From assembly GCF_016808335.1 (NCBI RefSeq), contig NC_053153.1, positions 16,193,033 to 16,257,032 on the forward strand: a stretch of 64,000 nucleotides of DNA, read 5' to 3'. Source of the DNA: Panicum virgatum. Taxonomy: Eukaryota; Streptophyta; Magnoliopsida; Poales; Poaceae. Positions 11,101 through 23,100 of this stretch are shown here, piece by piece; the first letter of the stretch is position 1; every line of letters starts with the position of its first letter. Made by a program: the position numbers and the translations under genes. The notes below the pieces were generated by a model, which made no database searches, was not told the origin of the DNA, and saw nothing but the letters and a program-made list of their open reading frames with translations.

Positions 11101-14100
11101 GCCGGAGGAGTCATCACGATCCTCGGCAACCAAGAGGAAGCCAGGAGGTGCGAAGACAACGCAGCGAGCACCATGAAAAATGTGCACGCCATCGAAGCCA
11201 GTAACAATGGCGTTGAAGAAGAGGCAGCGAATCCAATCAGTTCTGAGCGGACCGAAAAAGAAGGGGTCACGCCGGCAGAACACACTAAAAAAGTCTTGCT
11301 TTGCGAAGATGTACCAGACCGCACAATGACAATAGGCAAAGGCCTCGAAGAAGCCGAAGAGTCCAGGTTGATACAATTTTTTAGAAACAACCAAGACGTC
11401 TTCGCATGGTCCTCTTCGGACCTGCGAGGAGTTAGTCGGGAAGTCATGGAGCACGAGCTGAAAGTCGATCCGAAAGTCAAGCCACGCAAGCAGCGTCTTC
11501 GTACCATGTCCGAAGACCGGAAGAAAGCCGCTCAAAGCGAAGTTCAGAAGTTCAGAAGTCATGGTCCCAAAAAAGAATGGCAACTGGAGAATGTGCATTG
11601 ACTTCACCACTCTGAACAAGTTTTGCCCAAAGGATGAGTTTCCTTTGCCCCGCATAGACACCTTGGTAGATGCGACTGTAGGGTCGGAGATGCTAAGCAT
11701 GCTAGATTGCTTTTCCGGCTATCATCAGATATTCATGAAGAAATCAGATGAGGAGAAGACCAGTTTTACCACTCCCTTCGGCACTTTCTGCTACGTAAGA
11801 ATGCTTGAGGGGCTTCGCAATGCCGGATGCACGTTTAATAGAACAATCGCAGTAGTACTTGACACTCAGTTGGACATGAACATCTCCGCGTACGTCGACG
11901 ATGTCATCGTGCGCAGCAAAAAGCGCGAAGATCATATCTCATACCGTCGAGAAACCTTTGCCAACCTTCGCAAGCATGGGCTAAAATTGAATCCAGAAAA
12001 GTGTCTTCGGAATCCGAAGAGGAAAGCTTCTGGGATGCATGATCACTGAGAGGGGCATAGAGGCAAATCCGATAAAGATCGAAGCCATCAGAAGAATGCG
12101 ACCACCTTCGACCAAGAAGGAGGTGCAGAAGTTGACAGGCCGCCTAGCTTCGCTGAACAGATTCATTTCGCGGTCTGCGGAGAAATCTCTTCCTTTCTTC
12201 AAGGTGCTGAAGGGCACGGAAAATTTTCACTGGGGTCCTGAACAAGACAGAGCCTTCGAAGGTTTGAAAAAGTACTTGGAAAACTTGGCGGTAATGACAA
12301 GCCCAACACCAGGAGCAGAGCTCTTGTTGTACATCGCAACTTCAAGCTCCGCGGTGAGTACAGCTTTAGTCGAAGAAAGAATGATCGAAGGCACCTTAAA
12401 GCAGTTACCAATCTACTTTGTATCCGAAGCTCTAAACGGATCGAAGCTCTTTTATTCATAAATGGAAAAGATGGCTTATGCAGTGGTAATGACGGCCAGG
12501 AAGCTTCGCCATTATTTCCAGAGTTTCAAGATCAAAGTCCCAACAACTTTTCCCCTTCGGGATATGTTTGAAAATAGAGAGGCTTCGGGCAGAATCGGGA
12601 AATGGGCAACCCTGTTGGCATCGCACACCATTGATTTTATCCCACGAAGCACAATCAAGTCTCAAGTCTTGGCAGATTTTGTTGCTGACTGGACACCAGC
12701 AACACCTTCGCAGAACCCTCCGGTCATCGAAGCCATTTGGTTGTTGGAATGTGACGGAGCCTATTGCAAGAATGGGTTAGGCGCTTCGGCAATCCTCACG
12801 ACACCTTCGGGGACTCAGTTGAAATATGCTGCAAGACTGGATTTTTCGGGGTGTACAAACAATGTTGAAGAATACGAGGGTCTGCTTCTAGGCCTTCGCA
12901 AGGCAAGGGCACTCGGCGCGAGGAGATTGTCCATCAAGTCCGACTCTGAACTCATCATAAACCATATTGGCAAGACATTCAGAGCACTCAATCCAGAGTT
13001 AGCGAAGTATCTGGCAGCAGTCCGCAGCATGGAGAAATATTTCTTGGGGTTTAGTGTGCGAAGCTTTCCCAGAACACAGAACAAGCAAGCAGACGTCCTG
13101 GCGAAAGCAGCAGCAGAGAATGACCCGTTGCCTCCGGATGTATTCTTCGAAACAATCAAGAGTGGTTCGGTAAATTGCGCTGAAGAACCAGCAAAATTTG
13201 TCAATGCTATATCAAGCGAAGACTGGAGAACTAAGATCATGGCTTACCTTCGAGGCCATTTCGTTCCAGAGGACGAGAAAGAGGAAAAACAACTTGCCCT
13301 TCGGGCGCGAAGCTACTCAATAATCAATGACGCATTATATCATGGGGGTGTTTGTGCTCCGTTGTTGAAATGCATCTCACAAACCGAAGGCAGACAACTA
13401 TTGCAAGCAATACACTGGAATGTGCTCTTCGCACATAGGAACAAGGGCCCTGGTGGGAAAAGCTTTCCGCGAAGGGTTTTATTGGCCTTCGGCCGTGGCT
13501 GACGCCCATGAAATCGTGCGCACCTGCCCAAACTGCCAGAAGCATGCCCACTACAGCAAATTCCCACCCAAAGAAGTCCACCTCATACCCCCAGTCTGGC
13601 CGCTCGCGCGATGGGGCATCGATATTGTAGGACCCTTGCCAACAGCTCCAGGCAACTTCAAGTATGCAGCAGTCACTGTAGAGTGCTTTTCGAAGTGGAT
13701 CGAAGCCAAAGCTCTTCGCGACATCACAGCCGCTACTTTGCAAAAAAATTTCTGGCAGAACATCGTATGCCGCTTCGGCGTACCCAAAGAAGCAACTGTA
13801 GACAATGGCAAACAGTTTGACTGCACAACATTCAGAGAGTTCTGTCAGCATTTGGGCACTAAGCTGTGCTTCGCCTCAGTATACCACCCGCAGTCGAACG
13901 GGGCAGTTGAAAGGGCAAATGGGATCATCTTCACAGGGATCAAAAAGAACATCACAGAGCAGCCGAAGGGCAAGTGGGTTGATGAGCTGCCGAAAGTAAT
14001 CTGGTCTCACAACACAACGGAGTCGAGGGCCACAAAATTCACACCCTTCAAGCTCCTCTATGGCGAAGAGGCCATGACTCCAGAAGAGCTTCGCCAGGTC

Positions 14101-17100
14101 TTATAGGACAGAAGCACCTGACGAGGACATCAAGCCAACAATTGACACAATCGAAGCTATCAAAATCCAAGCGGCAATCAACCTCGGCAAATACCAGGAG
14201 GAAACCAGAAGGTGGCGCAACAAGAAGGTGAGACCTCGGGAAATCAAGGAGGGCGATCTCGTCCTTCGACGCATCCCGAAGAGTAAGCAACAAGAGAAAA
14301 TGCACAGCAAATGGGAAGGACCATTCTTGGTCGCTTCGATGGCAAGACCCGAAGCCTGCAGGCTTCGCACACTCGAAGGAGTCGAAGAGCCATACTCCTG
14401 GAACAAGGATATGCTCCAACGCTACTTTGTCTAGTTCCACATTGTTTTCTTTTTTGGAATAATTTGTAATATTATTTCAGTTTATTTGAACAATGTATTC
14501 AAGAGCCCGTACTCTTTTCCTCACAGGGGAAGCCTTCGCGCAATCGCTTTGGTTGCTGAAGGTGTGAGGTTTTTAACGAGGCGGCAACCCAATGTAACCC
14601 CATGTGAAATATAAACAAGGTTCCCATAAAAATCTAGCCTATGAAAAGGCACTGAAGCATCTTTCCCCCTCTGTCGCAGCGAAGGGGGGAGTCATCGGTG
14701 CGGTATGCGTGGTTAACACTTCTAGAAATGAGCCCAGGGCTCGCGGAGCTGAGTGGCCCGCAGCACCCTTGAGCCTCAGTTCTTGTTTTTTCTCAATTGA
14801 AAAAGACCTTCCGCACAGAGCGCCGAAGGCATCGGAAAGTCCCTCTGCGCCGGAGCACCGAGGGCATGGAAAAGACCTTCCGCGCAAGAGCGCTGAAGGC
14901 ATCAAAAAGTCCCTCCGCGCCGAAGCGCCGAGGGCATGACAAAGACCTTCCATGCAAAGCGCCAAAGGCAACGAAAAGACCCTCCGCGCCGAAGCGCCGA
15001 GGGCATGGAAAAGACCTTCCGTGCAAGAGCGCCGAAGGCATCGGAAAGTCTCTACGCGCCGAAGCGTCGAGGGCATGGAAAACCTTCCGCGAAAAGCGCC
15101 GAAGGCATCGGAAAGTTCCTCCGCTCCAAAGCGTTGAGGGCATGTGTCAGTCCCATCGTGCGAAAGCCGAAGACCCAGGGCAAGCACCCATTCTTTCTCA
15201 AAAGACCTCCGAAACACAGTTCCCGAGGCACATGAACACCGATCAACAAAGCGCGCCTCACTCCTCCAATAACGCAAAAGGGTGGGCGGCGCTTCGCGAA
15301 CGCTAAAATTGAGTTCTTGCAGTCGTTAGCCGCTTCGCAAATTAATCAAAGGCTTCGCCAACTGAGTGTCCCTCCAAGAGCACAAAAAGGGGGGGTGGCG
15401 CTTCGCAAATAAAACAAAATGCGCCCTTGAAGGGACAAACTAGACATGGCTTCATCAAAATCGAAGACCCACGGTTTTTTCCTTTAAATTAGATCCGCCC
15501 TCCAAGAACGCAGGGGGGGTGGCGGCGCTTCGCAAGTAAAAAACAATGCGTCCTCGGAGGACCGAAAAATAACATCATCAAGGGTGGCGCTTCGCTTTCA
15601 GTCAACATTGTCCTCGAAGGGACTCACTATTCAATTTAACAATAAAATTACACATTCACATTTACGCTTAAAAAAGGGGCTTCGCCCATCAATTTATTTA
15701 CACAGTCACACTCGATTCATTTACAGTCACAATCGACTTTTCCTCTTCGAAAATACGGCGTTCCACATCTTCGATGACCATGCGGACCGCACGGTCAATT
15801 ATCTCTTCGGCCGTCTTCCGCAGATATGCTTCGAACCCAAGGCCTGAAAACGAGCAAAGCTCCATGTAAGTCTCACTCGGACATAATGTCCCCTCCAAGA
15901 CGGTATGCAAAGCTCCCAACATCAGAAACTTCGTCGACAGGCTCCAGCTTAGGTTCAAGAAGACCCCTTGCGGGCGCGTAGGGGCGATCTGTATCTAAAA
16001 TACGCTTCGTCTCGCGACAAAGGGTACTATCGGCTAGAATCTTGGCTTGTTTTTCCGGATCATTCGAAAACTCGGCCCAAATTTTTTTGGATTCCGTGTT
16101 ATCCCTATCATATCTCCGTTCCAAACGCTCCAACCACTCCGCAAAAGAACCCCAAGGATGCTCATAATGATATTTGGCCTAGGCTTGACCAGCGACATGA
16201 AAAGAACCGAATCGCATCCACAAAGGCAGGGTACCTTCGGTGATCCACGCAGGTTCCAGCACAGCGTCCTGCGCAGACACCGAAGGTATTAGTTTCTTAC
16301 AAAAATATTTGTTCCTTAGTAAAAGTTACATCCACAAAATTGAATCTTCGGCGGCATTTACGTCCTCTCTGGGGTGATCTCCGCGTCCATCTTCGCCTTC
16401 AGCAGCCACTCCAGCACCACTTGTCGAAGTCCTGCGAAGATTCCCAGCGTTGGCAGGGCCCAAAAAGGCTCGCGCGAAGGCTTCTGCGTTGTCTTGAAGC
16501 TGAAGAAAAAAACTAGGTTAGCGCCAGTTCAAAATAAAGCAATACTTCGTGAAAAAGGTTACAATCTTGCCTGTTTGCGAAGTCGTTCAGCTTCGCCCCG
16601 GACAAGATCCCTCCCGTGAGTCTTGAAGAAACTTACGGTGAAGTTCTTCGCGATATTTTTGGGAAGGGCAGGCAGAGTCTCCGGACGAACTTCTTCTGGC
16701 GAAGGCCACACAAAGGATGAATCCCTCATTGTGCGCAGTTGGGTCTTCGTCAAAGAAGCTTCGGCGCCGCTGCCTTCGGGGAGCATTTTGCAGATCGCGG
16801 CGCTGAGAGACCGCACTGCCACGGCGGCGCTCAAGTCACCCATCGCACAATTCCCGTAGGTTGCCATGGAAACACAAGCACGAAGCCACCGAAACAGCTC
16901 AGAAATCGAAATGGAATTGGCTGTCGGAGAGAGATCGGGTGGTGAAAGACTCAGGGTCTCGAGGAAGGCGACAATGTCGCGTTGAAGAGGCTCCGCACCA
17001 GCACGAACGACTTCACGATAGGCGTTGACCGCTTGCGTAGCAGCCTGCTCCCGACATTCCGCATCCTTCAGTTCGGTGGCCTTCGCTTCCAAGGACCGAT

Positions 17101-20100
17101 GAAGCTCAGCTGCCTCAGCTTTGGCATTCTCAACTTCGAGACGGGCTGCCTGCAGTTCCGCCTCCGCATCGGCACGAGCATTGGCCAATTTAGCCTCCAG
17201 TGAAGCCTTCTCCTCCTCCAGGCCACGAGCCTTCTGTTCCAGACTGGCGATGCGGAGGGGTTGATCATGCTCCGCATCCAGCAAACGGCTGGCGCATCTG
17301 GCCGCGACATAAGATTTCAGGGCAAGGTCCTCGGCACATTGCACAGTGTTCCTGGCACCAGTCAGCATGAGTCTTCGCTCCATGAGCGGAAAGAAAAACG
17401 AGGCACCAGCTTCGGAAAGATAATCCCGTTCATGCTGCCCGCTCTCGAAGCGAATTTTACCAATAACTTGACCACCAATCAATTTCGCATGTCTCATCCT
17501 GAGAGCCTCCGCAATTTCGGAAGGGACAGACTGACAAATCAAGTACGCGCTGCTGTCCGAGTTCGAATCATCCGAATTGACTTCCGATGCAACTTGCTTC
17601 CCCTTCGCGGCCGCATCGGACACCACGGCATTAACAGCCTCCTCCTCCTCTTCTTCCCCCGAAGATGACGACGCCGTGTTCTCGGCACGGTCCTCAGCCT
17701 CCGTTGCCGAGCCGGCAGCAGCATGGGTCTTCGGAGTATTGTCATCATCACTCTCCGTCTTCGGCTCGCTGAATTGCACGGAGAAGGCGGGAAAGGCGGG
17801 CATCGCCCGCTCTGGGGCGGCTTCAATCGGAGCAGCGGGGCTTCGTGGCGCCGCCGCACTGCCACCACTCGACTCTCCCACTCTGTCCTCAGATCCCCCC
17901 TTGCTGCGAAGAGGTGACGGCGCCGGCGGTGGCACGAGGACAGTGTCGAGGAGGCGAAAACGCTTCTTAGCAAGCTTTCCCCCACCGTCGTTCTTGCATT
18001 TTTTCTTTTCCAGGGCCCCCGTGCTGCTGCTGCCCTTGGACTTCTTGTGCTTGACCCCCGCAGCACCTGAAGGCTCCACCTTCGCCTTTTTCTTCTCCTC
18101 GGCCTCAGCAAGCCGAACGTCGGCCGCGCGCTAGGGAGCCTCGATCTCAAAAAACGCAAAAACCCGGTTGTTCCGGGTGCCTCCCAGCCGGGACTCAAGA
18201 AGAGTCCGCTCCTTCGCAGCCTTCGCCCCAATGGCTTCGTCCGCAAGCATCTCTACGGCCACGGGATCAACACCTGTGCACAGTATGCGAAGGACGCTTA
18301 AAAAAAAGAAAGGTGGCCAGGGGCTAACCTTCCTTTGTTATCCCGAAAGACGTAGAGAAGTTGGGCATCGGAAGGCCGCCCAAACGCTTCTCCCTTCCCG
18401 CCCACGAGGTTATAGACCAACCTTCGCGAAAGGGAAAACACTTGCAAGCAACATATTCTTCGACAATATCTCGCGTCGAAAATAACTTTGACACCTCCCG
18501 GAGCATCGCGACATGAGCCTTCGCCTCCTCCGTCCCTTCGTCAACTTCCACAGACAGAGGCTGCTCCGGAAGAAATCCAATCTCTTTCACCACCAAAGGA
18601 TGAGTCTGCGAGGACTCATCCAGGGAGACCTTGTGGTAAAACCACATCGTCGTCCACGCGCCCCACCGGTTGCGATAAGCGACGACCGGGCTCGGAAGCT
18701 GAGTGTGGAACGCGAAGGTGTACACTCCGAATTGAGGGTCTGCCTCCGTAGCTTCAGCACCTTCGCTCGATTTCACAAACACAGTCTTCGGCTGGAAATG
18801 ACACCTGAAGAGGCGAGCGAATCCAGTGGCCGAAGGCTTCAGCCTGTAGGTCTTCGACAACCACATATACAGATTCAGCCGAACGAAGCTCATCTGCGTC
18901 ATCTGATGAGTGTAGACGTCAAAGAGTTTGAAAATCTCAACCACCACCGGATCCAGCGGAAAGCTAAGACCTGCAATAAAGAAGTCGCGAAAAACAACTA
19001 CTTCGTCAAAACGAGGCTTCGCTTCAATCTCACCCTCTGGAGGAGGCCGCGCCATGCCAGCTCCGAGTACACCTTGCCTCTCCAGGTCTTCGATCATGCC
19101 TTGGGTCATATAGCTTTTGCCAAGAATCTTCGTCGGAGGAAGACGAGTACTGTCCCCAGGGGGCCATTTCTTCAAAGGAAGCCGTTGCCCGTTGCGCCCG
19201 AAGGAGGGGAACGAAGAAAATCATTCAGCTGGTGCCTTGCAAAGATCCGTAGCACAAGACTAAAGGCAAGAGCAGGAACTTGGGGGCTGAAAAGCGGGGG
19301 AGGTGAGCTCTCGCCTCCCCCGGGGTCGGCTTATATAGTGCCGGGCCCAACCGTTGCGCATGGGAAAGCGTGCCGCAAGCGAGAAATGACAAGTTTGCCC
19401 ATGCGAAGAAGAAACAGAATCCGAAGAGCCACAGGACAGCAGCGTCTTTTTACTTAACCCGTTCCATACATATTGTCCATTTAAAATATTATGTTAAAAT
19501 TCTTTGGGAAATACTTAATCACTGCATGACTTCGACAAAATGTCTTCTTTCCGCCTCTTCCACTTACTCCGCAGGTTCAGGACGTTCTCGCACGCTCGCA
19601 CGCCCGAAGGGTTGTCACACCCTGAAATTTTTGGATTTCAGGATGTGATTAAAATTAAAAATAAATCATCAATTTTCTCATAATTTTAAAAATTTTCCCA
19701 AGACTTATCTTCTTTATAGAGAGTTTAGTGTAACAGAAAATAAATATTGATTGTTTTCCAAATTAATTGAGGTTGTTTTATTTGTGTTGCATTCATGCCG
19801 CAATGCATTATTCCATTGCTTGTTGTTCAACTCAAGTTTGAATTCTCCTGAATTTAAATTTGAATTGAATAGGTTTGAATCTATTTCAAAAAAAATGCAA
19901 AACCTTTCTCCCTCTCCCCATCTCTTTTCAGCCCAGCCGGCCCAATCCTCCTCCTCTCCTTTTTCCTTTCCTTCCCCCGCAGCCCAAACCGCAGCCCGTT
20001 TCCTGTCCCAAATCCCGGCCTGCTCCGTTTTCCTTCTCTTCCCGCCGGCCCACCTTCTCCCTTCGGCCCAGTCCGTCGCGCCCTCCCCTCTCACTCTCTG

Positions 20101-23100
20101 CCGCACGGGCCCCGCCCGTCAGGGCCTCCTTCCCCGCCGTGCTCGAGCAGGACTCTGCTCCGAGTCCGGCACCCGCGCGCCCGCATCTTCCTTCGTGGCC
20201 CGCACGCCAAGGCGGCCCGGCCGCCCCTATAAAAAGGACCGCACGGACCCCCCTAGACTCTGAACCGAAGCCGCCGCCGCCTCCCTGCTTGCCAAAACCC
20301 TAGTTCGAGCCGCCATTGTCGGAATCGAGCTCGGTTGCCGCCTTTGCGCCGCCGCTCCGTTACTCTCCTCGACGCCCAAGCCGCCGCAGAAGCTTCCCAG
20401 CAAGGTAGGGCTTGATGCCGACCCGGTTTCCCCTCCCTCTTGCTTCCCTTCGCGCGAGATAGCTCGCCGGCGTAGTCCGAGCCGCCACTTGCCGTGGAGC
20501 GCCCTTGCCCGGCCTCCAACTCGGGCACCTGACCCTCTAGATCGGTTTGCCGCGTTGCGCGCATGCTCCCTGACCCGAGCCCGGTTCGAATCAAGCGCCG
20601 GTAGGCCGTTCCGGCCTTACGCCGGCGATCCGCCGTCGCGCGCCACCGCGGAGCGCTTCGCCTTGCCCGTCGAAGCCCTGCGCAGACCACTAGGTGCGTT
20701 ACCCGTCTCGCTCTCTCTCCCAGGCCAACCAACGCTCGAAATCGTGCCCGGGCGGTCGATTTCGACGAAGTCCGGCGACCTCGCCGCAGACCTCGCCGCC
20801 GGCAACGCCCAGCGCCGCTGCTACCCCCCAAATCGCCCTGGCCGTCCAATTTTCATCCGACGGCTGAGATTAGATTCAAACCCAACCAAACCCAAACCGT
20901 TAGATCTAAAACCAGTGGCCCAGATCGGGTTTGACCCGAGTCAACTGGGTCAATACCGGTCAACCCTAGACGTTTTGCAAAAAGACCCCTCGGTTTTCTC
21001 AAAATCAACCCGCCGTCCTGCTCTGTTCAAAAATAATTCTGTTTAAGTCCTTTATTTTCTGATTTAGCCCCTGCCTTTTCCTCAAATCGAACCCGCAGTC
21101 CGAGACCCCTAGTTTTGCATACTGACCCCTGAAGATTAGGTATAATTATGTTTAGGTCCCTGTTTTCTTCAGATCTAGCCCCTGGAAGCTCTGTTTCTTC
21201 ACAAATAAGCCCCTGGAACCATGTTTTACCCATAACTTCTTCGTTTTAGCTCTGTTTTTATCGATTCTTGCGCTCACGTGATCCTTGTGACGTGTGCAAT
21301 AGCTTTATCACCTTGTTATCCTTTGTGAGCACACTTTACTGTGCCTCGCAAATACTTTTTGCTAGCCCTTTGTGTCCGTAGTTAATCGCGACTAGATCCT
21401 TGAAGCATCGTTTATCCCATAGAATCGCCGTTTTAGTTCCGTTTTCCGCGTTTCTTGCGCTCTCGTCATCGTAGCAGCGAGCCATATCCTTTAGTATGCT
21501 CTTTTAAAGTCTTTCTTCTGTTTTGGTGTATTGTTCTTAGTTATACTTGTTGTTTGCTTTGTATGTTTGCTCCATGATTATTTCGAGTAGAAGGATCGCT
21601 GTTCGAAGATTGAAGATCAAGATTTGCAAGTGAGCAAAAGCTGAAGAGTAGTGAAGAGCAGTAAGAGTAGCTTTTCGTTGGAGAAAGACAAGTGACCATA
21701 ACCATCTTTCTACCTATGCTTATTTACAAGAGTATTATGATTTAATTGGAACATGAAGAACCACCCAAGAAAACAGTACAACCACAATACTATATGGCTC
21801 TGGTCTTGACTGATTAATTAGAGACTCTAGCTTGTGACAGTCTTACCGAAAGGTCAAGAAGGGACGCATTGATGGGATATAGCTTAGTCCTCTTGGAGCA
21901 ATTGGTATTGTTTTATGATTCTTTGGCAAGGTATCACCTCATTAGGGCAGTGTTATGACCACTTTGGCTTGAAATCTTAGCGGATTGTCATGGATTAGGG
22001 AATCTTTGTAAAGGCCTCGTAGCGTCCCTATGCAATCACACCTCGGAAGTGTGGTATTGTGCCTAGCTAGCACATTGCGTGGTTGGGTTCAAAGTTCTTC
22101 GGAACTTTTACGCGAATTATGGTGAAAGTGTACAACCTCTGCAGAGTGTAAAACTGATATATCAGCCGTGCTCACGGTCAAGAGCGGCTTGGACCCTCAC
22201 ATGATTAATAAACTTAAAGATGGATATAAATCACATTCTGGTTATTTCTTGTGGCCTTGCTGAGTACCAACCATAAGTGTACTCACCCTTGCTTACTGCT
22301 GCTTAGAAGGGAAAGATTGCTGTGGAGTATTTTGAAGATGATGCTGAGTTCTAGGCGTACGCAACCCCCAGTCGATTGCCTGTGAAGTTGAAGCCATCGT
22401 TTCCAGAATAAGCTGTATAACTCTGATAATCTTCTATTTGTTGTAATTCTCTTTTACGTGATACTGTTACTGATTATACACTTATAATGTCTCTATATGT
22501 ATGAAACTTGATCCTGGCATACATATAGCTATGCATTCGGTTTTGTCCTTAAAACCGGGTGTGACAAGGGTGGCGCTTGAGGACGCGTGCCACGCGCCAG
22601 ATGATCGAGCCTTCCTCGAGGGGCTACTGTTGGGGACGCCACCTTCGGGTCGACGACGACGAAGGCGAAGAGGGAGAACCCGAAGAGCTTGGAGCGAAGC
22701 CCGCCAAGCGAAGGCCCGAATCACGTGAAGCCACCCGAAAAGGAGCGAAGAGGCGGCGCCCACTGCGAAGGGACGGTGCGCGTGCCGAAGTTGTGAGCAG
22801 CGAAGCGATTCCAATGGCCCTATCGGGCGAAGCAGCGAAGACCTTCGGTGGCGAAGAGAAGCGGCCCCATTGTCAGAGTCCAGTACGGAATGTACAGCTG
22901 TAATTCCACTAAGTTGTGTCGAGTATTGTAACATTACGCTTTTGCCCAGGGAATATTCCAAGATGTTAGCGGTTAGGGGGTAGTAACGGAATTTTGGCCA
23001 GAGAGTAGTTGAGTTTCTAGGCTATAAATACCCCCTGTGTAACTGTATAGGACACATTGAATACAGTGCAATTACTCTGTTGCTTTGATTTTCGTGCTGC

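Noticed and set aside
14604..15306. Several Arg/Lys/Ala-rich frames on both strands
   Set aside because: Open in all phases because they lie in the 66-69 bp tandem array.
17539..18246. 235-codon minus frame and 185-codon plus frame
   Set aside because: They overlap the antisense gene in other phases, have extreme Arg/Ser composition and lack the coiled-coil pattern of the true frame.
19751..21046. Pro/Ser-rich plus and minus frames of up to 198 codons
   Set aside because: They lie in the GC-rich leader of the solo LTR; no conserved protein.
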